A stretch of 64,000 nt of DNA from Batrachochytrium dendrobatidis JAM81 (lineage: Eukaryota > Chytridiomycota > Chytridiomycetes > Rhizophydiales): positions 630,001 to 694,000 of the forward strand of contig NW_006281109.1 in assembly GCF_000203795.2 (NCBI RefSeq), read 5' to 3'. The notes under the pieces are model-generated. The model did not search any database. It was not told the origin of the DNA and worked only from the letters and a program-made list of their open reading frames with translations. The first letter of the stretch is position 1; each line of letters begins with the position of its first letter. This document shows, piece after piece, positions 11,359 through 22,387 of this stretch. Both the position numbers and the translations under genes were made by a program.

Positions 11359-12603
11359 ATGCTGAGTAGCTGCTCCAATACCGCCATGTCTTCTGTTTCT
11401 TACAATACTGCATCTATGCCTGGAAGAAGAAAACGTAGTCTTTCTCGCTCGATTCCACATCAGAAAACTCGCATGAGTCTGCAAATGAAAATGCAACTGC
11501 ATCATAGCAAGCCTCGTAGATCTGTAAGTTTCCATTATCGGTTGATGAGCAAGAGTTTAGATGTAGATTCGAGGCAATACTATAGCTGATTTGAATGGGA
11601 ATTCAAAGCTGCAAGAACCGATTATCAAGCGGTCACCCCATTGTGAGGTGGACGTTTGCCAAGTGTAGAAATGATTGAATGCAGTGTAGAATATGCATGC
11701 ATGTATAAGATGACCTGTGAATGTACTAGACAAGTATTGAATGGCATGATATGAAGGTCCTTTGGGTTATTCCTAAAGCAATCTTGGCCTTGTGCTCCCT
11801 TATAGAAGCCGCAAGTAAATCACCAACCTAAAATACATTCATTTTGAATGTATTGAATTCGAGTGCATTCATTGTGAATGCCGAATGTATTAGTTTTGAA
11901 TGCATTCATAAAGACTGTTTCAATCATTGAACAGTATTGACTATTACAGAAACTAACTAGTTTTATGTGAATTCACTTGCTATATTCTGACTCTCAATCT
12001 GTCAATGAATGGTAACAAATGCAGCGCAACAGCGATCTGTTTGGCATCAAAAGCATCCATACTAGTGCTAATGGTCACCATCACTGCACTTCACAGATCA
12101 TACTTTGCAATCGTTTAACAAGCCACATACACAAGCAGCAACCATCTCATATGGAAATTGTGTCGATTCGTAAACTCAAGAAAGAGGCATTCCGAAAGCT
12201 CAATTGCCAGATGGCTCAAGACCAGCTTGCGTTTGTGCAGCGACTGTCGCATGACAATCGTCTGTTTATGCCATCGTTGCCAAACACTGACGACATGGCT
12301 GCTGATATCAACAATCTACAATTTGATTTTACAGAATCCACTCCACTCGACACTGGTAGCAGTCTGGCTGAGATTCCACTGGAAACGACAGTCTCTAGTG
12401 ATGCAATCGACAGTGACAACGATGTATGTATATTGGGTGCTTCACATCGTCGTGGCTCTCATGGCATTGAGGCTTTATTGGATGGCATGTGTGGTATCTC
12501 TGTATCACAAGACGACTTTGATCAAGTGCTAGAGTTTGAACAAATGTATCAACATCACTACGATCCCCACTACTTGGATGCTGCCATTGGGGATCTATTT
12601 TAG
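11359..12603 (+). CDS. Hypothetical protein, two-exon model, 247 residues
   Basis: Exon 1 (11359-11523) encodes 55 Ser/Arg/Lys-rich residues and ends at a good donor (TCT|GTAAGT). Exon 2 (12025-12603) follows an acceptor AAATGCAG in the same phase. The intervening 501 nt is long for this window. Exon 2 also contains an in-frame ATG at 12019, just upstream of the acceptor, so it could instead be an independent 194-residue gene. The protein has a basic N-terminus (P-G-R-R-K-R-S-L-S-R), a Lys/Arg-rich patch near the middle and an acidic, Asp-rich C-terminal third containing D-S-D-N-D-V-C-I-L-G. I do not recognise it. Nuclear localisation is plausible from the basic patches but not proven. Confidence 0.5.
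11832..11908. repeat. Cluster of ATTCA/TGAAT inverted repeats
   Basis: Three palindromes lie in 77 bp: 10-nt arms with a 3-nt loop at 11832-11854, 7-nt arms with a 3-nt loop at 11865-11881, and a perfect 12-nt palindrome TGAATGCATTCA at 11897-11908. All are built from the same ATTCA/TGAAT unit. They fall inside the long putative intron of the surrounding gene, or upstream of exon 2 if that is a separate gene. Confidence 0.7.
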
Positions 12604-13050
12604 TGTCTCACTTGATGCAAGTCGACTCTACTCGTCCACATCTCTGACTGCATTCATGGCCTGCTATCTCTGAACTACTTAATCTTTTCTTCACCTCATA
12701 CTCTATATCAAGTATGTTTACTATTCAAACACTTGCCCACTATCATTTACTGGTATGCTCGTTTATTTTCTGTTTTACTTGACATCCTCTCGACTCGTGT
12801 CATGCCTTGATATCTTATTTCAGCCTACATACTTGATAGAGTTTTGTAGGCACGAATGATCCACTACCGCAAGTGATACCAATCTATATGTTTTTATAGC
12901 AAAGAAATTGGAACAAATCAATACGCACACATTTTAAATCTAGTCTGTACTCTAAGCAAATGCTCCAGTTGCATTCATACCAAAACCCAAAAACATTATT
13001 TCTGTCAAGCCAATACCAATCCATACAATCAAATAAATAAAAATACAATA
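12604..13050. other. Convergent 3' intergenic region
   Basis: Lies between the 3' ends of the hypothetical gene and MED18. The first part is pyrimidine-rich. An open frame on the minus strand near 12884-13147 overlaps the MED18 last exon out of frame, and I regard it as a shadow. Confidence 0.4.
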
Positions 13051-13983
13051 TTACCCTGACAAATGTGCTGCAAACTGAAACAAATTGTCGCTCATGTGGA
13101 CTACGTGTTCCTGACCCAGAATGGGCGATGTGACTTGAACTATCCAAGTAGTGGAATTTGACACAACTGGTATCGCAGAACTCACTCGAAATTGGTCCTG
13201 AATCTATCAGAATATACCAAGATTAGATTCACGTGAGCCATTAGACTCTCATTACAACCAACATTACCTGGTACAATCTAAAAATATCAATCCGGACTTG
13301 TCCAAACTGAAATGTAAATCCTCGTCTAACCACTTCAAATTCAAATCTACATGGACAGTCAGTTTACAACTAGACAAGATACTGAAAAACTCAATCCGAA
13401 TCCATTGGCATGAATACATACTTGTATCCTAGCATTTCAATGTACTTGATTACATCTCCCGTGATACGTGTATGGTGAATGGCACGATGGTTGGCTAGTT
13501 TTTGACCCGCTTTGGGTGGTTCGGCTGGCGATAGATGTAACAACGTCCTAAGATGATTCAAACATGATCAATACACTCTTGGTTTCAGATTCAACATGGA
13601 TGCACTTGATTTTTACCATTCACGATCAAGGAAATGAATAAAGTTGGATTCGGCATCTAATACGTTGGAATGAAGCCGCAAAAGAATATCGTCGTTTCTT
13701 GGTGGTCCAAATGGTGTTTGAACTTGCATAGTTGAACCATGGTGTCAAGACAGTCTGTAATTGAGTTTGGATTAAAATGTGTCGATTTACCTGCTGGTAC
13801 AAATGCTATTTGATGTTCACAGAATCGAGCGAGACCAAGATGTTTGGTTTCTCCACAAAGACCAACTAAACGCTCCAGTAGTTTTCCCAGCCCCGTGTGA
13901 GGCAACTCTCCATAGAGTGAACATTGATATGTTTTTCCACTAGATAGAATGGCTGGGTTGGTCGTTCCCAGTTTAGTTGTCAT
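13051..13983 (-). CDS. MED18: Mediator complex subunit 18
   Basis: Five exons: 13791-13983, 13617-13722, 13422-13547, 13268-13346 and 13051-13203, joining in frame to 218 residues (human MED18 is of similar size). The start is the ATG at 13983. The protein opens with the MED18 signature Y-Q-C-S-L-Y-G-E-L followed by L-L-E-R-L-V-G-L-C-G and F-C-E-H-Q-I-A-F. Later come F-L-D-R-E-W-T-L-L-H-L, H-H-T-R-I-T-G-D-V-I-K-Y-I and the Y-K-F-E-F-E-V-V-R-R-G-F-T-F strand pair typical of its beta-barrel. MED18 forms part of the Mediator head with MED20 and MED8 and contacts RNA polymerase II. The stop used is the TAA at 13051-13053. A GTAATA at that position could be a donor to a further exon, so the exact C-terminus is uncertain. 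Confidence 0.88.
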
Positions 13984-14160
13984 AATGGCTACTCGATAAA
14001 TTTAAAACATTCGCTCAGCTTTGAATCCAATAGATTCCAAAGTCACGTGCAAATTTAACTTGCAATCTCACTCGTCTATCAGCATGCAATGCAAAGACTA
14101 AATCCAAATATGCTAAAATAAACTACTCAATTTAAAAAGCTGTAACAGAATCTTCATTGC

Positions 14161-15310
14161 TTATGCGCTGGGAACTTCAAGCTCTCCGGACTGGATCTTT
14201 TCAATCAAATCCTGGGGTGGTTGTCCATCAACAGTGCATCCAACAGAGAATGCAGTGCCAAGAACCTCCTTGACGTTACCAGAAAACTCCTTGGCGTACG
14301 ATTTGTGCTGAATCTTGCGTGCAATTTCACAAACCTGGTTAAGAGTAAGATTGCCGCTGTGCTTGACTAGAGATTTTAACCCAAAGTAAAACCAAAAAGC
14401 AGGTTAGAATCATATGGTAAATCACACGATCCAAGTCGAGTTTCCGGTTTGAGTAGATCTATAAAGATGTAGGCAATAAAAACATACTGTTCTTCTCCTT
14501 CTTTCTGTCACGAGGAGGTTCTTTGAGTGCTTGAATAAGCAAAGTAGATGCAGAGGGAAGAACCTCGACTGTTGCCTGACGATTCTGCACGGCCAGACGA
14601 ACAGTGACCTTCAAACCTTTGTAAGCCTGAGTAGCCTTGGCAATATCATCACCAGCCTTCTTGGGGGGCTGATCATTGTAATGCAGTAATTGATATTAAG
14701 GAATTGCAGTCGTCAATCATTGATTACATAAAAATCAAATGTGGTTTGTAAACGGATCGTATCAGAGTTCCGTAAAAGTATGTTCAAGTGAATTGCAATA
14801 GCCAATTCAAACCATTTCCAAGAGTTGCATGCAGAATAGATTGGTTAGTGTCTGGCATTTATAAATATGGCAGTCATATATATTGCTCAAAAGCATGATT
14901 TAACCAGAAACTTACCACACCAAGAGGACCGAGCTTGGGAGCAAGCACGGAACCACCAGGAACTTCACCACCGGTGGAACGGATGATAACTAAAAATCAA
15001 TCAGCAGGTTAGCTACAAGTTGATATTCCATGAACCAAAGTCGAATAAGGTGGATGGATGGATTGCACATGGCGTTCTAATCCATGCATGAAAGACGCAT
15101 CAATGGATGGATATGTGAATGGGTCCAATTAGACAAGTCTGATGAGATAAGACGTGTAGAGATGAACAGTGATCCATGAGTACTGAGAAATTGATTCGAG
15201 GTAGAAATCAACACATGGTTGTGGATATACAAACTCAAAGAGTATGAATAATACGCTGATTCAATAGACACACCGTATTTTATTTCAGTAGGATCAGCCT
15301 TGGGTGGCAT
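14161..15310 (-). CDS. RPL12: 60S ribosomal protein L12 (uL11)
   Basis: Four exons: 15274-15310, 14916-14989, 14488-14668 and 14161-14366, encoding 165 residues, the usual eukaryotic L12 length. The protein starts M-P-P-K-A-D-P-T-E and contains [31 protein letters not shown], the [11 protein letters not shown] loop and the C-terminal [12 protein letters not shown] segment. It binds the GTPase-associated centre of 25S rRNA at the base of the P-stalk. Introns 1 and 2 are comparatively long (about 280 and 250 nt), as is common in ribosomal protein genes, and could carry regulatory or snoRNA sequence; I see no clear snoRNA boxes. Start and stop are certain. Confidence 0.96.
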
Positions 15311-16204
15311 TGCAGCTTCTTGACTGATGTAAGTAGGTGGAGTAGGTTGGTGATGCCGTTTCCGTCTTCAAGTCACTAAAAACTGCAATTGGAAACCCAC
15401 TAACCACGTGACATTTGTCCTGAACTAAACTTGTCCTTGATTGCTATTCCTTTCTCTAAACCAAGCATTTCAAGCTTACTGATGCAATGTCTGCAATTAC
15501 ATTGCTTTATTAATAACCCAAGGCCGTATTCACGTAAAATGAAGCACTAATCAAGATGATAAAGTACATGATAAACAGTCAATCTTATATTGGATTAGTG
15601 CCAATTTAATCGACATTATAACTTTGAAACCATCGTTTAGAAAGTTTTTGATGATTTTAACATTCAAACATATCTTTTTATCTATAAACACCTACTTTCA
15701 TGTCAAGACTGTGTATTGTCATGAAAACAAACGCATCAAATCATTGACGGATCAAGAGTTTCTTGTAGTCATCAATACTTGGACAACAAAACATTGCAAA
15801 CGCATTGTAGATCTTACCAAGCGCAAGTGCCTCGGCCAACAATGCCAATGATCTTGATAGTATTACTACAAAAACCGACTCTTGTGATGACAGACAGATT
15901 GGCAACAAATAGTGTGTCCAAGTTTTATTGAGAATATTCAAGCAAATTCAATACCTAAACTGCAATGGACAAATCTGACGATCGTACAATGTATGGCTAT
16001 ACCAAATGAGGACAGCATTAGTCCAGAATATAATTTGATCGTGTGCATCATATGATGGTCGGGTATTTGGAGACTGGTCAGGGGAGTTTATGAATGCGGA
16101 TGTAAAACCATCCAACCTGTAAAAGGCTAACAGCATATGGGCTGGAGATTCATGCCAAAACTCATTTCAGTTTCACTGCCATTCTTTTAAAAGAATGGCA
16201 AAAA
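15311..16204. other. Intergenic region with degenerate dispersed-repeat fragments
   Basis: Promoter of RPL12, then AT-rich sequence. The segment around 15985-16085 (GACGATCGTACAATGTATG and TCATATGATGG) matches part of the dispersed repeat at 24.06-24.70 kb. The piece near 15522-15545 (GTATTCACGTAAAATG) matches its other end in reverse orientation. No protein-like frame was found. Confidence 0.5.
16177..16200. repeat. Perfect 24-nt palindrome downstream of the tRNA
   Basis: TGCCATTCTTTTAAAAGAATGGCA is fully self-complementary. Only four bases separate it from the 3' end of the tRNA-Gln gene; those bases plus neighbouring As form the T-run terminator on the tRNA strand. It could fold as a hairpin in a read-through transcript or be a protein-binding or insertion site. 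Confidence 0.8.
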
Positions 16205-16276
16205 AGGTCGATCCGAGAGTCGAACTCGGGTTGTTGGATTCAAAGTCCAAAGTGCTAACCACTACACTAATCGACC
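16205..16276 (-). tRNA. tRNA-Gln(TTG): tRNA-Gln (anticodon TTG)
   Basis: 72 nt and intron-free. The acceptor stem is GGTCGAT paired with ATCGACC, with discriminator base T. The D arm has GTGT/GCAC with the AGTGGTTA loop. The anticodon stem TTGGA/TCCAA encloses loop CTTTGAA (anticodon TTG), and the T arm CCGAG/CTCGG encloses TTCGACT. The A-box-like TAGTGTAGTGGTTA and B-box GTTCGACTC provide internal RNA polymerase III promoter elements. A T-run follows on the coding strand, which suits pol III termination. CCA is not encoded, as usual for eukaryotic genes. Confidence 0.95.
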
Positions 16277-16718
16277 CGTGAAAAAACTAAACATTTATTG
16301 CTACATATTCCTAACTATACAAACTAAATTTTACTTTTTACAGCAATATTGCTTGCAGATTAAGTTTGAATTCATGCATTATAGTAGCGCTAAGCAATCT
16401 ATATTTATCCAAGCTCAATCATGTTACATTGTAGTGTTGATGAAAAAACAAACTCTTGGCATAATTATTTATTTTAGTGGCGGGTTTGAATTGATAGAAA
16501 ATCCATATTTGATTATATGTTGTCAGCCAAGTTTAAATTGAATACATCTAATTGGATTTTAAAACCAAGTAAAGATTATTGAAATTATTTAGATGCACCT
16601 ACAATAGATATGATTTGGACACATAACGGTCTAGTGGCTTATCAATACTATAAAAACATGTGCAACATTCCAGCAAAACTACTTTATTATACCACATAAG
16701 CTTGACCATCAATCAAAT
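16277..16718. other. Intergenic region upstream of the tRNA and downstream of the 7TM gene
   Basis: Strongly AT-rich. An 87-codon frame at 16278-16541 begins immediately next to the tRNA and has biased AT-driven composition (Ile, Tyr, Phe, Lys). I do not consider it a gene. Confidence 0.4.
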
Positions 16719-17717
16719 TTAAACGTTAGAAATATTCGAGTCGCTATTTGTATTAAGCGGAAGAGACCTTTGTTTTATCTTGCCACCACTTGCAGGCTGT
16801 ACTTTGGTCGTCTTGGGTGAAATCATTGTTGTAAATGCCAACAACACTAGTGACTCGGCAATGGCTTCAATCCCAAGAAACGATCTTGATAATTGATCCA
16901 TCAACCGACTCAGATTTATCTTTTCCATATCAGAAGTATACTGAGCCAGCGAAAAATGTACTACATAAAGTACTACTGCTGCTACATCCATGATCGTCGT
17001 TACACTCAGCCAAATAACAATTTGGTTGCGACTAGAATTGTCTGCATTCTTGCTCATCTTTTTCTTGTTTTCGGCTAATCGTCTTGCAATGGTTACTGTC
17101 AGATACACATTGACAAAGGTCATCAAAATTGCCTGGATTGCAAATCCTGACGAACCCCACTATTAAATTACATTGAATCGTATCAACATGTTAGTTTCAC
17201 TACCTCATTCTATCCTAATCAGTATCGTATCATGATGATCACGTCAAATTACCGGTATAATCCATCGGAACGGTCGATAGACTGGAAATCCATATGCTGG
17301 AAAACACAATATTACATGCAGAAACAGAACAACAATTTTGGCTCCCGTCGAAAACCAGTCTGGTAACCTTTGGTCCTGGAACAAGGCTCCAAATGCCACG
17401 CGCACCTCGACTTGCAGTAATGCCAATCCAAATAGTGATAGCAACCCAGTAATGACTCGGATTGACACTACACTCACCATAATCGGAGTAAGTTCAATAT
17501 ATATTGTCAATGGCGTGACAACTTGATGGAGTAGCGATACTGCATTGATGACGACAATGAGATGTGGGACCGACCAATACAGTTTGCGTCGGTATGCTAT
17601 ACTGCCATAGTATATCATAATGGCAATATTTCCAATGGCAACAGATGCGGTGATAAGCAGCACGATCATGTTTCCAGGAAACAGTATGTAATTGGACGGA
17701 ACAGATAAATCAGACAT
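16719..17717 (-). CDS. Seven-transmembrane (GPCR-like) protein
   Basis: Two exons, 17253-17717 and 16719-17159, join in phase to 301 residues. Seven hydrophobic segments can be seen: about residues 14-36, 48-70, 80-108, 126-145, 152-180, 194-220 and 240-258, with an extracellular-type short N-terminus (M-S-D-L-S-V-P-S-N-Y). Short charged loops (A-Y-R-R-K, then A-R-R-L-A-E-N-K-K-K-M after helix 5) fit a cytoplasmic side, and the C-terminal tail is Lys/Ser-rich. The architecture is that of a G-protein-coupled receptor or other 7TM sensor. I cannot assign a class or ligand: no DRY, NPxxY or retinal-lysine motif is evident. Confidence 0.65.
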
Positions 17718-19046
17718 TTTTCAAATCAACTATCTGGACAGTCTGTATAGTGTGATAATCCAATATCAAAATATTGCTCAAATCAACAGATGTGAAATAT
17801 CAAGTATAATGTGTCTAGAATCAGATTTGAAAATGTATGTCAGTGGTCTTTATATTTAGTTTGGATGGCTTGGAATACTATACTAATGTCCAGATTGAGC
17901 CGTCACAATACTCGTAAAAATATAATCATTGTAAATTCACATTAATCCGAGTACCTTGTAATATTCGATCAAACTCCGATCATAATCGATAAACATTATT
18001 TGTATTGTTTGATATACGAGTGTGTTGAGTGACAATACACATTGCTCCCAAACATAAAAACAATGAATATGCATTCGCTTTTGTAGCAATAACCAAATGT
18101 TTGCATTGTTGGACATTAAAACAATTCATTTGATACTTCAACTAAAATGCATTTTAAACCATTGTCAAATAGTACATTGTATCTAAAAATGGTCTAGTAA
18201 CAAATTAAGCAGCGTGTTGGACAAGTCATTTATATATGCCAAATAGTGCTGCCATCGCTCGATAAACTGACACATCTGTATCTACAAGCATTGCCATAGC
18301 TCGGCATATCCCGATTTAGTGATGGTCGCGATATATTTAGCAGTGAGTAATCCATGTGCAGTCATGGCTGCATCTAGACTAGCATCCATTACAATGAATG
18401 TAATTCACAGTTGAATACACTCGAATTGAATCGATATTCAACATTGTCAAACTTGTTACTCTGTAGTCGATTGTTAGTAGGGAAAGGATTACTAAACATA
18501 TGGACTGTCCAAACCATTCATAGTTGATGCCAAACTATGCCAAACTAAACAAGCATGAGTTATTCGATTTACATTAATATCAGAGATCCACAATCAGTCA
18601 AAGTGAATGATCAGTTTGCTCGACACTATCGCGCTTTATGCTCATTTTTGTATAAAACAGTCGAATGGATGTTCATATCACAGTTGCAGTACATTCCACA
18701 CTTGTTCAATCTCCAACTCTATTACAGATTGAGTTGTCATTGGGCAATCAAAATAGTAACATCAGTTACACTTTCGAGACGTGCGGGTTTTAAACTAAAC
18801 TGCGAGTGTATGATTTTAGAATACAACACAGCGCATCATATGATGGACGTTGACTATTGGAAAACAGTCAATTTCTGGTAGGAAAGCGCAGCGAATGTTT
18901 AGCTACTTTATATTCCAAAGCAAAATAGGGACAGTCCCTGAAAGATAAATGCAAGTATTCCATTTTACGTGAATAAATGGTAAATGCAATGCCATCAATA
19001 CACTTGCACTATTTGCTTTGCTATTTCATGAAAGTATTTATTAAAA
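17718..19046. other. Long intergenic region
   Basis: About 1.3 kb between the divergent 7TM and USP genes, AT-rich and without a convincing gene. A 108-codon ATG frame at 18555-18881 ends inside repeat-like sequence (TCATATGATGG at about 18836 and CATTTTACGTGAATAAATGG near 18961, both shared with the dispersed repeat). I read this tract as an old, fragmented repeat copy plus promoter DNA. Confidence 0.45.
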
Positions 19047-21967
19047 ATGGCTTCTGCTCGCCATTATCCTGTTTTATCCTGCAATTCAACTGTTATGCCA
19101 TTAGATTCTTGCCATACTAGACACATTTCAACTACTATTCATGCCTACTCCGTAGCCACAAAAACTCATGATTCTATACATGCACATTCGACTCGCCATA
19201 ACACTGCTTCCTCATCGTCGCGCTTAAATATCTTACCTAAACCTGAGCCTACAAAACGCACAACTAAAACAGCCCCAAAAAGCTATTCCATTTCCACCGC
19301 CATTAACAAGAGAGATTCTTCATTACCTTTTCAGCCATCTAATAAAACTACACAAACCCATACGACTCAGTGTCGGTTTTCGGCTTATAACGATTCATCA
19401 CAATTACCTCGAGTTTCGACAAATTCCATTCAAGATGCAACCCGACGTGTATTTAATCAATTGAATTTGACCCACTATAGTGCTGCGGTAGAATCAGAAA
19501 GCACAATACAATTTTGTGGTTCAAAAATTACAATCCCCATTCGATCATCGTCTATAACCACTTGTTCAAGAAAAAGCAACACATCCACCTTTAAACAAAA
19601 TCAAAAATCAGTCGTGTAAGTGTTCAAGAGTTTGTAAAACGCATCAGTGTAGTATTTGAGACTAGTTAACTTGAACATGTTTTATGAACGACAGATCTGC
19701 TTGTAAATCAAATCATGATCAAGCATCACTTTTTAAAAACCCAGTGCCGCCTGCATCCATTCCGCCATCCTATTCAGGAGTAAATCATACAGCCCGTGAA
19801 ATTCGCAGATCCAGAATCAAATTAGCAGCGCCGCAGCCCAATATACCTATTAGTGAACTGCATCAACAATCATATCATATATCAAACATACCCACATGCC
19901 ATACACAACCGATTCGGTCACAATCTAGACCTATTTTAGACGAGATCGCCTATACAAATATCGTATCTGCTCAGTCAAAACACATTTCATTCCCAATTTC
20001 CACACCATCGCACAGTTCAAGTATACATAATACAAATCATCCTCATAATATGCGCCAAACAAGTGGTCTAATTTGTAATGCACGCTCCATATCGTATGAT
20101 AAACCTCATAATAAATCTCTGAATAACAATTCTGCCGAATCGATTGTTTCTACACAATCAATGGCAAGCCACAACTTGGCTACAAATCACATTGCAAACT
20201 CCTACAGTCATTCCAGGCAGTCGTTGTATACACACCACAATGCAGATATATCACGCTTGCAATCAAATGACATACACACCACTACTGCAATCCAAACGGG
20301 ATTAAATGAATACAACAGCATATGTACAAATCAATCAGGTATACATCCAGAATTAAAAGAACTGTTACGTGAACCGTCAGTAGCATTTCATGATGTACAA
20401 AATAGTGCAAGTGGTGGCTTGTATCGTTCACGAGGATACACGATCGGATTGAAAAATTTGGGCAACACAGTAAGCTATTTTGCAAATAATATTTATGTCC
20501 ATTGGACAATATGGCTGTGGTTTAACTAATGTCCATGTTTAAAACCAAACTAAATGATGTATTGGGTTACTGTAGTGTTTTATGAACTCTATCTTGCAGT
20601 GTTTATTTTCTATTGGAAAGTTTATGGCGTATTTTGAATCTGGACAGTATCTATCCCATTTTAATTTACAAAGTAGCACCAAGGGATTGATTGCAAAAAC
20701 ATTTGGCGAGTTTGTAAAAAACATCAACCATGCCGATTCAGCAGGACGTGGCAACATAGCATCGCCGTTACTATTAAAACGTCAAATCGAACTGTTGGCT
20801 CCACAGTTTAGCGGTTACAAGTACGGGTTTGTTATCTGCTATAGTAATTGGTGATTCTGCTATTTTCAACACATTTACTCATTTTTTTGATTTGCTTGGC
20901 AGTCAGCATGATTCACAAGGTATACGGTGACGACGCCTGCCAATTTGATTTATAATGTTTTAAACTAACTGTTTGGCTGAGATATTTAGAATTTTTACGG
21001 TTTTTGCTGGATGGATTACACGAAGACGTGAATACTGGACGACCAACAAAGTTTTCCTATACCGATGAACAGTATGATCAACTGACGTAGGTCCATTACT
21101 GATTGTTGACTGTTTAATTATAATGTTGCAACTCTACCCACCATCCTACTCGGTCACATTTACTATTTTTGCATATTGTAATACCTTGGAATTATAGAAC
21201 CAGGCAAAAGACAATCGTGTCATGGAATAGATACAAAAAGTTCAACAACAGTCCAATATGTGATATTTTTAGTGGCCAACTTCAAAGTACTGTAACATGC
21301 CTTGAATGCCAGACCACATCCACCACATTTGATACATTTTGGGACATTTCGGCTCCTTTGATCTCATCGAATTTACACCTAGACCAAGATGGTGTGACTC
21401 TTGATCAATGTCTAGATTCATTTTTCGAGGCTGAAAAACTAGATACATATCGATGTGGTAAATGTAAATGTGACACATTGGCCATCAAGCAACTTGGAAT
21501 CTCACGTCTTCCATCGGTGCTTGTTATCCGTAAGTGCCATGAATGATCTTTGTACACTATTAAAATGTTGGTGTAGTCATATTTACTTTTGACTGATTGC
21601 ACTGATTGGACTGATTCGACTGATTCGACTAATTGGACTGATTACTACAATAGATTTAAAACGGTTTCAGGTTTTGCCCTTGACAGATATACCAAGCCGT
21701 AAGCTTCATACAATGGTGACGTTTCCCATACATCAGTTTACAATGAATGCCTACACTTCTGAACTCACTTCAGCAGAGTATGACTTGGTTGCAGTATCAA
21801 ACCATTCTGGTGAATTGCATGGCGGACATTACACTTCTCATACGCGCAATACAGATACAGGCCATTGGCATTTGTGGAGTGACTCGATCGGAAGCCAATG
21901 CAATGACCTCGAGTTTGGTCAAAGTAGAGATGCTTATGTTTTGTTTTATCAATGCACAAGCATGTAG
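19047..21967 (+). CDS. Ubiquitin-specific protease (USP/UCH family C19)
   Basis: Seven exons: 19047-19615, 19695-20469, 20576-20820, 20903-20919, 20990-21086, 21198-21529 and 21654-21967, giving 782 residues. The first 440 residues are Ser/Thr/Asn/His-rich and disordered. The catalytic core begins G-L-K-N-L-G-N-T at the end of exon 2, and exon 3 opens with the catalytic Cys (C449, C-F-M-N-S-I-L-Q-C-L). Then come Q-H-D-S-Q-E-F-L-R-F-L-L-D-G-L-H-E-D, the two zinc-type pairs C-L-E-C and C-G-K-C, H-L-K-R-F and the His box G-G-H-Y-T (His about 737), ending A-Y-V-L-F-Y. All catalytic elements are intact, so it should remove ubiquitin from substrates. It is closest in feel to the USP8/Doa4/USP2 group, but I do not assign an orthologue. 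Exon 4 is only 17 nt. Confidence 0.93.
21592..21645 (+). repeat. Short minisatellite in a USP intron
   Basis: About six copies of a 9-10 nt unit resembling CTGATTSGA (CTGATTGCA, CTGATTGGA, CTGATTCGA and variants) in the last intron of the USP gene, just upstream of the acceptor at 21653. Confidence 0.75.
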
Positions 21968-22387
21968 CAAGTATCTGAATTGCATTCACACGTTTATTGC
22001 AATTTAAACTGTATACTCGTTTATACAATAAACTATAGGTGTCGAGTGTATCCATACTCAAGCAGTGCCTTTGAAATGGTTCAAAAACTAGTGTCACGCA
22101 CACCCGATTACTGATTACAATAATTGCTTAATAAATTGACCGAGCCATGGGTTGAATGCTCAAAAATCATGTATAATTGGAGTTGAGTCAAACTAACCAT
22201 TATATTCATATCCAGTAGCCAGTAATACTTTTCAATAAACCGAGTCCAAGTCAAACATGATGGGTTCAACCTAGTTTCCAGCACGTATTTTGACTACCAC
22301 TTGACAGTATAGTCTCATTGTTTTCTCTTGATAATAACAACCAATACTGAATACATTGTAAAAACAGTCTTGCAAATTCAAAGTGGT
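21968..22387. other. Convergent intergenic region
   Basis: Contains the 3' ends of USP (plus) and the pinin gene (minus). AT-rich, no protein-like frame. Confidence 0.5.

Noticed and set aside
12884..13050. Extra MED18 exon after a GTAATA donor at the TAA stop
   Set aside because: The spliced continuation does not resemble the MED18 C-terminus, and the un-spliced stop gives a normal length.
18555..18881. 108-codon ATG frame between the 7TM and USP genes
   Set aside because: Ends inside fragments of the dispersed repeat, and its composition is AT-driven.
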